Assembly (NCBI RefSeq): GCF_000003815.2
Contig: NW_023365750.1
Coordinates: 59,930-123,929 of the forward strand
Reading direction: 5' to 3'
DNA: 64,000 nt
DNA from: Branchiostoma floridae
Lineage: Eukaryota > Chordata > Leptocardii > Amphioxiformes > Branchiostomatidae
Shown: piece by piece, positions 1 through 14,100 of the stretch
How the letters are laid out: every line of letters starts with the position of its first letter
How positions within the stretch are numbered: position 1 is the first letter of the stretch
Program-made: the position numbers and the translations under genes
The notes under the pieces: generated by a model
What the model saw: only the letters and a program-made list of their open reading frames with translations
Database searches by the model: none
Told to the model about the DNA's origin: nothing

Positions 1-1051
1 GACACCGCAGGAGGGAACTGCGAAAACCTGAACTTCGGAGGACGAAGCTACACCGATCGCAGCGTGGACACCAGCTTCGACAGACCCCAGCAGCGCGTCA
101 CACCACCGCGCTACTAAGAGAGCGGCGTTGTGACGCGATTGAAGGTGAAACCAACCCTCGTTTTTCATCTTTGATTTCGCAACGAAAGCTTGTCATTTGC
201 CTCTCGGCACCACCGTTTCAGGGACGTGAGTGTCGCCCTTCATGGTGAAGGGCGCAAACGAGCGGAAGGGCTGGGGGTCGCTCCGCGAACCGGGACCCGC
301 TGCGAAGACCGCCTCACGCCCCCTGAGCATCCCTGCCGGCCGAACCCGGTTAGACGCAGAGGGGACGGTGACGCCCGCCCTTCTCTTTAAGACCTCGGGG
401 AGTTTAGCATCCGGTCGATACCGCCGGTGGCTGGCCGGCGGGACCGAGACAGCAGTCCTCCCCTCTGCCCAAAGGAGGCCTTGGACCGCGGGACGCCCGC
501 TCGAAGTCCGACGCTTAAGGTTAGGTCACTCGTCCGCAAGACCGATTGCATCGAGTCAGAGACCGAAACGCCAAGCCGGGGTGCCGGGGAAGAGCCGTCT
601 CACCTAGGCCCCGCCGTGAGACTAAACCGCGACCCCATTCCGCGCAAACCCGCGACGCGACGCCCCTCCGCCAAAACATAGGTGCCCATTTTCGCTCGCC
701 CGCCCTAAACTTTTCGCCGGGAGGACCTGACTCCGTCCTCGACCAGGCTACTCGGAGCGGCTCGCTGATTGAGTCTGGGGAACGACGGGCGCGCACTCAA
801 GGCGCCCGACCAACGTTCCAAGGGAGCTGCCGGGTCCCGCCGCCGAGCGGGTCGGCCTGGGCGCCCCTGACTCTCCGCCTGCGCTCGCCGCCGTCTTAAG
901 ACGGACGACAAGCGATTGACGCGAGAGCACCGTCGGAGCGCCACCTTGTCCAGGCGGTAAGGAAGAGTGGGTCGGGGTGGGAGGCCAGGGGCACCGCCCG
1001 CTCCTTGCCACGAGGTGTGTACAAGTAGACACGAGTGTCTACTTTGTATGG
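1..1051 (-). other. rDNA transcribed spacer, probably ITS1
   Basis: GC-rich sequence lying directly 3' of the 18S end when read on the minus strand, which is the place of ITS1. I found no 5.8S core in it, so the 5.8S gene should lie beyond position 1. Several long open frames cross it on both strands, but they have the composition of GC-rich spacer and no recognisable domain. The ITS1 assignment rests on position alone. Confidence 0.55.
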
Positions 1052-1557
1052 TAATGAACCTTCCGCAGGTTCACCTACGGAAACCGTTACGAGTTTTACT
1101 TCCCTTAAATGATCAAGTTTGATCGGTTTCTCAGCGATCCTCCCGGCGGTTGCCAAAGAGGGCCGACCTCACAAAACCATTCAATCGGTAGTAACGACGG
1201 GCGGTGTGTACAAAGGACAGGGACTTAATCAACGCGTGCTGATGACACGCATCTACTGGGAATACCTCGTTCATGGGAATTAATTCCAATTCCCAGTCCC
1301 TATCACGAAGGCGGTTCAGCAGGTTACCCGCACCTTTCGGCGAATGCGAAACACTCGCTGATGCCTTCATTGTAGCGAGCGTGTGGTCCCGGACATGTAA
1401 GGGCATCACAGACCGTAATTGCTCCATCTCGTCTTTGGCTAACAGCCAGCTGGTACCTCTAGTTACGGCGAAATCGAGCGGGATCGCCGAACCAGAGCTA
1501 GAGCAACCCCCGTCAACAGCCATGCACCACCATCCACAGAATCAAGAAAGAACTCGC
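1052..1557 (-). rRNA. 18S rRNA 3' portion, divergent and probably a pseudogene
   Basis: The reverse complement ends with the eukaryotic small-subunit 3' terminus (GGTTCATTA here, GGATCATTA normally) and contains the conserved decoding-region stretches, for example around 1190-1235 and 1395-1420. It differs from normal 18S at positions that are almost invariant in eukaryotes. The usual CTTGTTACGACTT site reads CGTTACGAGTT near 1084-1095. Near 1480-1520 several dozen bases normally present between the GGGGTCG-like stretch and the GGCCATGCACCACC stretch are missing. The 5' part is lost in the N gap. It may be a decayed rDNA copy or a foreign contig joined during assembly. Confidence 0.75.
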
Positions 1558-1657
1558 NNNNNNNNNNNNNNNNNNNNNNNNNNNNNNNNNNNNNNNNNNN
1601 NNNNNNNNNNNNNNNNNNNNNNNNNNNNNNNNNNNNNNNNNNNNNNNNNNNNNNNNN
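1558..1657. other. Assembly gap (100 N)
   Basis: A run of exactly 100 N separates rDNA from unrelated intronic-type DNA. The round number suggests a gap of unknown size, so rDNA and gene B may not be true neighbours. Confidence 0.95.
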
Positions 1658-1861
1658 ACATCGATCAAAAGCGTGCGATCACAAATCAATTAAAAGATAT
1701 TTGTTTAGTTTTATTTGTGCCTTTCTGTACTATGTAATACAACACTTCTCAACAAGAATGAGGTCAAAGAATGGATGTCGATGATTTTAGCTTCTGTAAA
1801 GACAATCATAACCTTTTCGGAACTAGTAAAACGGTAATTTGCATTCGCTGATACAGAAGCT

Positions 1862-2005
1862 GCACATCATGCTTACAACATAGATGACAAGTATTTTAAA
1901 TATCAGCACGTTTATACATCATGTTTACAACATAGATGACAGATACTGTAAATATCAACACGTTTACATCATGTTTACAACATTGATGACAAATATTGAA
2001 AATGT
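1862..2005. repeat. Short tandem repeat, about 55-60 bp unit, 2.5 copies
   Basis: The block CATCATG(C/T)TTACAACATAG followed by ATGACA and an AT-rich stretch recurs at about 1865, 1917 and 1967. The rest of 1658-2024 holds no exon that I can recognise. Confidence 0.7.
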
Positions 2006-2024
2006 AGTGTAAATGTCTAATCAC

Positions 2025-2133
2025 CTAATCGTTATGAATCCAAAAATCCAGGTAAGTCCGACCAGCACCATGACAGTGATGGCTATGCGAAGCTGTTGCT
2101 TGATCGCATATTTCCTTGGATCAGCAGCTTCCC
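2025..2133 (-). CDS. Gene B exon: transmembrane helix 6
   Basis: Encodes EAADPRKYAIKQQLRIAI followed by TVMVLVGLTWIFGF, the intracellular loop 3 and helix 6 of adhesion GPCRs (the LTW.FG motif is typical). The donor would be AG|GTGATT. Reading on would give an in-frame TGA two codons later. No TM7 exon is visible before the gap. Confidence 0.8.
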
Positions 2134-5100
2134 CTAGGACACATCAAATAATGATAGTACTTTCCAATTTTTGTTTATAAAAACGGACATTCTACTCCAA
2201 TGGTCGGGTATATTGGCGCGAGTCTCGGTTTTAGCCATTAGCCACAAAAAAATGCGGAACTTCAACAGTTGGATTGTCCACCTGAGTGCGTCCATCAGCT
2301 ATGCTCTTTCCTCAAAGCAGTATGAGGAGTATGTGCTTTTTTTAAATGATCTAAGACATGCAAGACGAACAAACTACTCAATAATGCAACTTGGCAATTG
2401 GCTATCGTTTATCAAAAATAGTATTGACGTACTAAACATGCTACCCACGATAACCATTTTATGCTGGGTGTACTTTTTTGTATATTACAACTGACCTTTA
2501 GCTCTGCCCCTACTGACCAGTTTCCTGATAACCATGATGTACACGACGGTGTTAAAAAGTAGTACCAGTCCAGCAGGCAACAGGAACCCAAAGTACAGCT
2601 GGTTACCCTGCAGCCAGCAACTAGCCAGTAACAAAACGTAGCAAACAGAATATATCTTTGACATGGTCATGGAAAACCATAATTTTTGTCAAATACATGT
2701 ACAAAAGACAATCACAAGTCGTACACTTCCCATTATATGCTTTAACTATGGTTAGATTAAAAGTAATTCAATCACTATGTTGTTTCTGCTTGTTCGAATG
2801 CCGATGACTTTACTTTATCTCAGAATGTGCTAAGAGCCATGATGTGTAAAATACTATTCTGTTTGGATGAAATGCATCACGGTGTCTTTTTACCAATATA
2901 TGGTAGGTGCTTTACAAAAACAACGCTAATACATCACAGCTCACAATCTGTTGCTCCTGTAGGTCTGTTGTCCTTCGGAATAGTTGCTGGGGACGTCCGC
3001 AAGCAATGTAATAATGGCAATGACCAAGGGAAGACCTAAAAGATATACAAGCCCACATTAGCGTGACTGTGTAGCTGCGAAAATAAAATCAACCATAACT
3101 TTCATTTTGACCTTTGCATGTAATACAACATTTTTCGTCCTTTAATTTAAAAAAAAATGATGCGCACAATAGAGTCCATTCCAAGACACCATGAGGGTTT
3201 TTAGGCGATATTTATAATTAGTCTGAATTATTTTGAATAAAAGAATATCTGAGCCACAATAATTAAATTATTTTTAAAAAATTGACTAAGAAAGTACTCA
3301 TATATTTGAATTCCTTTGAATATTTTAGAAACATTTTGAAAGTAACTGTACAAAAATATCTTTATTTAGAATAATTGTGAAACCTCTGTGTGATTATTTC
3401 ACATTTACAAAAAATGGTAAACCTCGCCAAATAGTTAAATTAGTTTATTGCCCCCATAAAAGTAAGCCCTATTGTTGTATCTGTATATTTTTAGATTTCA
3501 CTGGTGGATCCTTTGTGGTGGGCCATTGTTTCATGGCACCCAACCATACTTTGCAAGGATGTGTGAATTGCTATCTTCCCAGCCCACTGAACCATTTACA
3601 AAAAATGGTAGATAATGGTAGAATGCTGTTATCATTATTTAGAAACCATTAGAAGTATCCAATTCCACACGATGAATATTCCCAACGTTTTACAGGACCA
3701 GGGAAATATTTATAAAGTTGAAACAGTGTTACAAATATTTCTGAAGTATCAAATGTCCTAGACATATAATTACAAAACTTTAAAATCAATTCTAAACAAT
3801 GGCCACAAACATCCGCATGGTGTCTTGGAATGGACTCTACTAAGAAAATAATAATCCTAAAACTATCTAGAGTCCAATAAGCAATCGAAAATTCTACCTT
3901 TTTTTTAGCATCGTAATTTCCCAAGTATTTTGACTAAAACGCATTTCGTGTTCTGTAAAGATTATAAAATAAGACTAAAATAATACAGGCATCAAAATGG
4001 TACCAAATAAATGTTTAGAAGTAAAAAAAAACACAATTATAATGTTATTGTACTCACCCCATGCTAAGATGGCTGCCTTTAGGAAGAATCTAGACACATA
4101 TGTGCCCAAGACTTTCACGAAGGCCAGGTACATGTTGAAGGCTTCAACTGCCATCCACAGAAATACAGCCAAAAGGAAGTAGTGCAGGAGAAATGCCACG
4201 GCAGTGCAACCGGCGGGAGAACTGGTTGCATCGATGCCTGCCAGGAAGATGATGAGAGTCGCCAGTAGTGCCACACATAGGTTAATCAGGATGCGGTGTG
4301 GTCGGGTCTGACGAAGTTGCCTGGAAACAAAAGACACGTTATTGTCATGGCAGGTACGTACTGTGAGGAAACACAGTAAAGTGTTATAACTCATGTGTAA
4401 AATCGCCAGTTCCACTTCATATACCATTTTAGTCCGGTCCCTTTTTAAAGGCATGCTAACATTACTTAACATTACCATTATATCCCAGTAACCATAGAAA
4501 TATAGCTTGAGGTCTAGACCATGTAATACTAACAACAGTTTAAGTATCGTGGAAAAACAAAATTAATGCATTTCCAACACTGCAAAATGCTCACAACAGT
4601 TTTAGTACCATGTTTGCCTGTGGTAAAATTAAATACTAGCATCAGCATAAGCACAATGTGATGCTAAAACCAGCTTCATCACCACAACCTGATAACTTTA
4701 GAATTTATAATCAGGGAATGAAAACCCTAGTTCTATCAACATGCAATAATTACAATAATTCTGGCAGATCGGAAAGTTAGCGGCAATTTGATAATTATAA
4801 TTATTTGTCTCAAAAGAATGTTATTCGCAGTACAATTCAAATATATTTAGAGATTACATAAAACATTTGTATCAACGTTCGCTTTTATATTATAGAAATC
4901 CATTGACAGAAGGAGCCGTATATGCAACTTACTTGAATGCCAGGTAGATAATTAGAGTGATCGCAAGGCCTGTGATGGACAGAGCAATCCCACTCTTACT
5001 GATGACGTCCAGTGCAAAGTTGTGCAGGCCTCCGGAAATGTCCTGAAATTTAACGTAATGATGTTAGACCACAATCAAACATCCTCAACTTAGATAACAA

Positions 5101-8100
5101 TCCATCTATTAGTAACTTAAGTTGCAAGCTTTCTTTAGCAAGCATTATACATATTATAGCGGATGAACGTAACGGTTATAGTTTATCCGCTATAATTTTT
5201 TTCTCATATTAAATCTTATTTTCACAACACTACATGTTCAACACGTTATGATATTTTTTGCATAAATCTAAGAGTGATAGATCATTATATATTAGGTTTT
5301 TTCTGCCTTTACACTCCGAATCAGGCATCTCTCTAGAATCTTTAAAAACATTTTGTTAAGAGAATGGACGACTTTGCAAGGCTAGAATCAAGTCCAAATC
5401 AGTTTGTTATATCATCTTCATGCCAGCCTGAATTTTTGACGTTTTAGTTTATACGTTAATACATACATTTCTTTATTGACATACCGTTAGAACAGCAAAG
5501 TTGGTGAGATGGTTGCACTCACACACAACCCTGTTAAAATCAAGTCCAACAAAGTCACATCCTTCTGTCGACCAAGCACCTCCTCCACCGTCAACATTGA
5601 AGTCCCAAAACACACAGTTAATGTTACTAACAGTGATGTTCGTGCGATTCTGAACCTGTGAGGGGATTCAAAGCACAGAAATAAAAAAAAAAAAACTGCC
5701 CTTTGCAGCATCAATGCATGGTTTCCTTAATTTTGTTTTTCTCTATTTCAGATTCTGTACATTGTACATTGATTTCAAAGTACTTTTGTATCTGAATGGT
5801 GAATGTTACAAGGGTAAGGGCATATGCTGAATACTAAACTGGCGCAAAGATGGCAAGTATCACATATTAAAATCAAAGACTTAAAAAATCAATATAACAA
5901 AGGAAAAGAATGGATTTTTATTACTTCTGGTAAACTTTGAATCTGGTCGACTTAGTCAATGCCCCCCCCCCCCCCCCACTAGAAATTAAGAAAGGTTCTT
6001 TGGGCTTGTTTAATTCCACTTAAAATATAACAAGTAGTCTTGTTACTACCGGGCTGTAACTTTTTTTTTTCAAACTTAAAAGCCGATTGCAAAACTTTAT
6101 CGCATAACGAGAATCTATGAAATAGGTGCAGACGTTTTTGATTGTTTGAAGATTTTATTGATATATTTACTTACCACCGGAAGGTATCGGGTTACTACTG
6201 GGTTGGTGAGATTGTTGAGTCGATAACCAGCAATTCTACCGGCAATTACCCGGCTGTTCACCCTGGTTTTTGATGAAGCAGTTGTCTGGTTGGACTGGAA
6301 CAGCTGGCTGTTCTGGTATATGATGAAACTCACTCGAACTTCCTCATCTGTTGGATTTTAGATATAAAATTCGAAAATTCCCATTTTTCCTACAAATTAT
6401 ATCCAGAGTTATATTTAAAACGTATACGCTGTAAGTATAAAAACATAAATATACCGAGGACACCATTTATTGAAAATGATATTTTCGACGAGAATTATTC
6501 AGATAACTATCTAACATGAATGAAACTTGCTAATTTACTTGTAAAGTTATAAGGGTCATCGTGGATGAATGCATTTCTTCCTGATAGCGTAATTACTATT
6601 TTCGCAATCAAATGATTTTGGATGGCAATAAGACAGAGTTTTTCATCATATCTACATTTTGCATTTAAGTATGACTTTCTCTCCTTACCATTTACCTAAT
6701 ATCCTTAACCAATATTAAACAGCTGAACATGTAAAAACAAACAAACCAGCTGTATTTCCTTCGAAGGAAGCAAGAACTGATCCAAGATCTTCCGGCAGAG
6801 CTATGGAAGCATCCACCTCATCGTTCGGGATAAAGGACGAGTCGGAGTAGGATCTAACCAATTCATCCTCTAAGTATCCACCGCCTTCAAGTGATGCCAA
6901 GCCAATGCTGCAAAAAGGGACCAAAAAGATTTTTTTTCCTGCGGGGAGAGATATGTTCACTGTACATCTACTTCCACATCTACATCTACATGGTACTGGG
7001 CAAAATAACAGTAGGCATGGGAATTACGACGTGTTCTAAGTTGTTGATTCCTTTGATCCCGATTAGCAATGTAAACTGCCAAACGTTTGCATCGGCTGGA
7101 TTCGAATGTTGAAATGCAGATAATCTGTTTTCTAAGTGGCCAACAAACTAGTACAATATATATCTGTAACTTTCCATATGACTGTTTAGGAGTTATTACC
7201 TGTTGGTTAGGTCTGCCATTCTTATCAGGAAAGTCTCCACCCCAATATTTTGTTCAATGCGTCGGAAACGGTTTGTTGCCAGATTGACACGGTCGTTGAA
7301 CTTCTCGAGTGATTGTATAATTCTGCAAAAAGGAAACTCGTTTAACGTGATATTATGTCCTAAGTATAAACAAGGGTTTATGACCCATCATGAGGTGCTA
7401 TTATTTATGATTGGTTACTTCAACCACCGAATGAAGGATTGAACGTAGTAAGATGGTATTATGAACCGACCAAGAATTATAGCACCATGTATACCTAAGA
7501 AAATAGATTCATTACATTGTTGTTTTATAGACATCTTTCTATTCGTAACAGCTACAAATTGATCATTTTCGTATTTCAATGTCTCAGTTTTTGTTCCTTG
7601 GTTAACGAAACCTGGCTATATAATAGAATATGTAAATTTGACCTTTTTTTAAATAATACCAGGCAATACGAAATTAAAAGCACTGGTGGACAGCAGATTA
7701 TATTCCTGGATGCCATGTAATAAACTGGATAAGTATACATAAATTAGATAGCTTAGCAGGTTAAAATTATCTATTATGTAAATCATGCTTACTGATATAT
7801 GATATTGTATTCAGAATTACCTTGAAGGAGCTCGGTTCCTAACTTGACTCTGATAAAGGACGTTATCATCAGCATTCATTATCTGGTCAACGGACACAAC
7901 GAAGAAATAGCCAACCTGTAAGTAAAAGTAGACATAAAAAGGCACGTTGTGGATGAAAAGAAGTTTTGCTCAGATGTACATGATGGTCAAATTGAACAAA
8001 AAGCAATGTATGAGTTCCTAGCTTAAAGGTCAACTATTTTTCACTGCAAGAAAGTGGCTGATATGCAGACGGACACAGCGGATTCCAATTTGCAACAACA

Positions 8101-11100
8101 AACAGATGCTGACGGATCCCCCTTACCACCCCCACCCCCCCGAAAATGTTTAAAAAATCACGGATCCCACAAACATCCGCAACGCATTCCTTGGTATCAG
8201 TAACTCGCGGTTGACGCGGAATTGGTATTTATCCACCCTAACTGTCGTTAGAAGGTATTGACTTACATTCTCGTCTGCAGTGGTATTTGCTACGTTTTCC
8301 AGGACAATGGAGGCATCTGTGATGTTTTCTGCCGTAAGCACTGTCCCGTCAAATGTAAGTATTTCTAAATCTGCAGCTACTCCTACCACATTGTCTGGAT
8401 TAAGAGGCACCTGGAAAATCAAGAAATAGACATTTTTTACCTACGGTACATTTTATACGAATATGAAACTTAATTCAAATTAATTCAGTTACCCACAATG
8501 AGAATATCAGATTGTTTTTCCAAACTATAGTATCATTTGCATTCTAATGAGACAAAATTGTTTAGAAAAAGGATGAGGTCGTTTAACTCTCGCTAGAAAT
8601 TCAACAATGTTAAACTGACATTAAAAAAAAACACTTTGACCTAAAACACGGTAAACGGTTATATATTGTGCTGACGCTGTGTAGTCAAGAAGTAAGAAAT
8701 CAACAAAATTCAGTCAGTGCAAATACCTGACGCCTATAACTAAATTTTATGCTGTTTTAGATTTCAACGATTTTAGACAAACATAGTCCGACAGACTTTG
8801 TATAATTTCACATTACCTGTGACAGTTTGGACAAGTCAAGGTCACAATCCAACAGCTCAGGACTTGCCCAGCTGACCCCAGTCTGAATACTTCCCATACA
8901 GCGTCGGACTGCCAGCGGAAAACCAACTGGAAAATAAAAGAAATTGAAACATCTAAAAACAACAAATCATATTTGGACCATATAATCCTTGACATAAAAT
9001 CGAATTCACTAAATATTTTGCATCAATGGAATTTATTCTTACCACTTTTAGTGTTGTCTGCACACCTTTGAATTGAAAAGGCATGTTTGTCTCCTGAAGA
9101 GCTTGGGAATGTCAGGGTCACATTATTAGATGATGGGTCTGTGGCTGTCACTGTTTCACCGTAACACGTTGCTGTGGAAACAACAGCATATTATCCGTAT
9201 TTTTAGGCTTAACAAGAGAAATGCGCATATATTGTCATACCATCCATAGAAAAGAGCAAACATGTAATTGTATACAGTTTTAGACTCATAGAGACTCCTA
9301 GATTTAGTCAGGGTAGGTAGGGATGGTTGGTTCAATTTTAGGCCGGGACTTCCGTATTACGTTCGTAACGAAAAACGAAAACAACCCTTTACGACATGTC
9401 CGAGCCGATTCGACCCTAGGATCGACCTCAGGCCCACACATCCTTTGAATTGGATCCAGATGCATATGGCCAAGCAGCAGGGTTGCTTATGCCGCTCGGC
9501 CATTGAGGCATGCTTTGAGTCTTAGTAATGCTTAGTAGCGACAGAAATGGGTATTTATCACTAGCAAGTTTTTAATTAACTAGTCCTTTTTACGAAAATA
9601 AAAACAAAAATTTCTAATCACTTCAGAAATAAGATAAAAAAGAATGATAAGGCATACTTGCACTTAGGAGTGTGACACTGTTTGGATCCACCTCAAGAGA
9701 GCTAGGTAACTGGGCAGCTGTCTTCAGGTCATCGTAGATACTATCATAGAGGTCTTTGTCTTGGAGCACTGAATCTTGGACATTTATGCTCTGGATTGCA
9801 TGGACACTGTCACTTCCTGGTCTGTAAAAAATGTAATAAATAGTGGCAGAATCAAAATAATATTTGGAGAATGTGGCACTAACAATGTTAAACTGCATGA
9901 ATGATATTTAGTAGGTTTTGTAGCAACGTACGGTCTATGATGTCTTATATGTATACTAATAAGTAAAATTAATGGTATAATTTTATCATTATTACCTTTT
10001 TGCCAGTCACTTGGAAAAATAAAACGTTGATCACTATCTTTTAGTGAACGGTGTTATGTATGATTCACCTACTAGTAGTTGAAAAACTTCTGCCACTGTT
10101 TTTTTTTTCTTATTCATCGAGGAACAAAGTACTACAAACGTAATAATAGAAAACTTACTTTACATCGTTTACCCTGATTGATGCCTGGCCTTGAACCCTA
10201 CTCAAAGCTTGCTGATACTGAAATGCGTAAAATAACTCTAGTCAAGATCAGTATTCAATGTATAGACTTCATCACTATAGACAACACTATACAGGCTATA
10301 AAAGTATAGATACTTCTAATTTAAAAAAAAAAGTATACAAGTAAGGTAAAAGTAACTTATGATAAGGTATTGTACAAAAGTGCGCTCATTCTCGAATGTG
10401 GATCCCCATAAAATATCGAATTGAATAAGAGTAGCATTGTACGACCAGTACAAAATATAAATTGTTGTTTTTGCAGATGTAGGGGAACAGACAGAGGCTT
10501 ACACCAGATAAACATAGCAGCGACCCCGACGCGACCTATAGCTAGCGCCTTGAAATTTAGACTCTTTGACATCCAGACTTTAAATGATTTGCTGCCTGTT
10601 TTGAAAGCCAAGTTTTTTTGTTTTTTTTTTTCTGAATGATATTCCAGATATAAAGTTACATATTATATTATATTACATACATCCAATTCAAATTTCAGCA
10701 AGGATGCAGTATTATGAAGTGAAATTGAGGCCTGGACAGATTAATCAAAGTCAAATGTGTCCAAATATTCAGGCTTTATCTCACAAGTATTCGGGCGCAT
10801 TGCCTACTAGCAGGTTAATGCTACAAGAATAGTTATTGAGTCCTACCTACCCAGTCCACGATCACGCTACTGATATTTCGGAAAGCTGCCGAAGTTGGGT
10901 CCGTCATATCAGGGGTGAAGTTCCAGTCAGCTATTATGACACTGGAAACAAACCTCACGGTGCCTGGAAAAATCATAGGGAGCGTTTTGATTATTTTGTG
11001 TTTAAACCATATGTAATCAGTTTAATTTTGCCTTCTTGCCCATAGATATGATAAAGACACTGCCCTGCATTCCAAGTCTTTCAAACTTAGAACCGTGTTA

Positions 11101-14100
11101 ATAGAGCAGCATGTATGGTGTGTAAAGGAAGTTTCATGAAAAAGAACACGAACCTTCTGGGAGCACAGTCACAATGCTCTCATCAGACTCCGTCTCACCA
11201 TCTGAACTTGTCACAATACAATTGATGTTGTGAATACCACCCACAGCAACATACCTGTAGACAGATAGATAGCAATTCTTTTGTATGATTAACATTCAAG
11301 ACCATCGATTGACGCTAAAAGTGCTAAAGATTTGATCCATCTTATTAAATGCAACTAAACCATGTACTCCCAAACATTACCTAGAAATTTTAATTGATTA
11401 AAACTACTACTGAATATAGCCCAGGGGCTTTCATTCAGTAAAGGCGCGGCCACATACGTCGTATGATTTTGAAATATGATTTTGTACGTGTATACAAGTA
11501 TCTTAAACAACCTTTTGTGGAGCCAGCCAGCTGAACTTTGCCGCACACAAGCATAAAAATATAAAAAATAAAGTTTTTTTTTCATTCATACATATTTCCT
11601 AACTAATGTTTTTTAATTGCAAAATATCACACCGTGATTAAAAAATTTATACACAAACCTGAACATAGGCCCTCTTTGGTTTGGTACAACTGTTCCGTCC
11701 ACTGTCCACTGGTATGTGTTATCACTAGGAGGCCACGTGGTCTTACATGTAATGGTGACACTCTCCCCAACCAGCAGATCCTGTATCCTTTTAGGGCTTA
11801 TGCTGACTGCAGTGTGAACTTTATGAACACACAAAACAACTAAATAAGATTTTATTTTTTTTTACAATTAGGTGTATGATTAGTATTTAACTATTTAAGG
11901 CATCTCCAAAGCTATCTACATTCGAAATACCATCACCAAAGGGATGATGCAACTTCGCATGGAAAAGTTGAAATCGAATTGGAGGAGTTCTTGCCAACAC
12001 AAACTATACTGTTAGGCAAGCCCATGAGGCGTCACCAAAAACGTTCATTAAAAAGTACCAGATAGGTAGTAACGAATTTCTGGATCTGATCATACTACTA
12101 ACATGACTTGTTCAACATTCTCAAATTTCAACCAATGACGTGATATAGTTAGCATGATTTCTTAATATTCAATTTTAGAATTTATGTGAGAAAATAGGCA
12201 TTATTCGTCAAGAACATTATTAAAGAACATTATTAAAACCAGTGAAATATGTAAAATATGAGTTTTAGAAACCAGAGTGCTGCATTGGCAACACGAAGAA
12301 TTGCGAACAATCGCCTTACGTGTGCATGTTGGAAGAGGATCACTCCACGTTCCGTCAGCTTGGCACGTCACAGTAGCAGCACCGTCCAAGACATATCCCG
12401 AGTCACAGGTGAACGTTACTGTGCCGCGGTAGGGAATCGCTCCGTTAGGGCCAGTCCGCGCTCCGTCAGTAGGGGCCGTCAATACCAGACACCTGGCTGA
12501 AATTGATAGTCTAACATGCATTAAGGAACGGTTACCTTAATTTGACTATGGACTTTTTTGCATTTCTTCACATTAACTTAACATCATTCTAACATGAAAT
12601 CACTTTTTTAGTCACACTGTGAATCAAACCTCACATAATGTCACATTTCCGTAACGCCATTTCCGGAGTATTATCAATTACATTATGTCACATAGGTTCA
12701 CATTTTCATTTCACATTTTCAATCTAATGATTTGGGATCCGATCATTTCACATTAGTAAATCACGTTTTTTCAAGCATCACATATTTTCACTTACTTTCA
12801 CATATTTTCACTTACTTTTACATATAATCACATTTTATGACTCTTATTGTCTCCAAATTTCACATTTTGCATTTTCACATATTTTACCGAAGTCACATAA
12901 TAAATAATTAAATCGCATTTTCTGATTTTTTTTCGGTTAAATTCACATAAAGATCAAATTTATGACCCTCACAGTGAAGGGATCGACAAAATTACGCTGC
13001 ATGAGATGATATTGATTATAAAAGACATATACGCAACGTCTGGAAAAGTGCAAAAGGGAAAGCACTGCCTACATTTAATTTTAAAAAAATCATTAAGTTT
13101 ATTAACTTCTACTTAGATGTATAGCTATAAACAGAGTTCCGTTACAACTTTTTTATTGGAAAAACGTCGCCTTACGTCTGCATATTGGTACAGGGTTGCT
13201 CCATGTTCCGTCAGCTTGGCAAGTCACAAGTGAGACGCCGTCCAGGTCGTATCCGGTGTTACAGGTGAACGTTATCGTGTTTTGGTACAGGTTCACTCCG
13301 GTAGGTGGCGTCCGTGCTCCGTTAGCTGGAGCCGTCAACACCGGACATTGTCTGCCTGAAATGGTCAATAAGTTTTGTTTATTCAAAGGGTCAATGTATG
13401 TTCAGAAGAAGCAGTAAACACGAAGTTCAATGTATGCCTATCATGTTTTGAACATAGGAAGATCTCATGAGTTCCATCCTAATATATTCTGTTTACAAAA
13501 TGGGAAATACTTGTATAATTAAGGTTTAATGACTCAACCCAAGGTGTATATGGTGTGAAAACGTCTGGTCCTCTGCTATAATCACCGAATGAAACCACCC
13601 TGTGAGCGAAGCAAATCGACCACGTATGGTGTCGATTCGAATTCTGACCAATCAGAAGGAGCGATGCACATAATACGACTCAACGGACATTGCAGGCATA
13701 CATTATCGTGCAACTCATCTTACCTGTGCATGTTCCGACAGGGCTGCTCCAAGTTCCGTCAGCTTGGCAAGTCACACGAGATTCTCCGTTCAGCTGGTAT
13801 CCCGAGTTACAGGTGACTGTAACCTGGTTCGGGTAGGAGTATGGTCCGGGAGGACTCAGCGCTCCGTTAGTTGGGGCCGTCAACCACTGACATGGTCTGG
13901 CTGAAATAGTTAATGACATTTTATTACGAGGAATTATTATTATACTAAAGATTGTATTAAATACGTCCGATAACCTATGTCTGCTTTATATTCATATATT
14001 ATGTCACAGAATTTCCTTGCAGTGCAACTAATGGTCAATAATCTTCTATTTGGGGAATCTCTGTACTGAAAATTAACAAAACAACGACCTTGAATCTATA

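Noticed and set aside
190-1523. Several overlapping open frames in the first 1.5 kb on both strands
   Set aside because: They lie in rDNA spacer and 18S sequence; GC-rich DNA gives long open frames by chance.
3997-4182. Plus-strand frame near the TM2-4 exon
   Set aside because: Antisense to a hallmark adhesion-GPCR exon.
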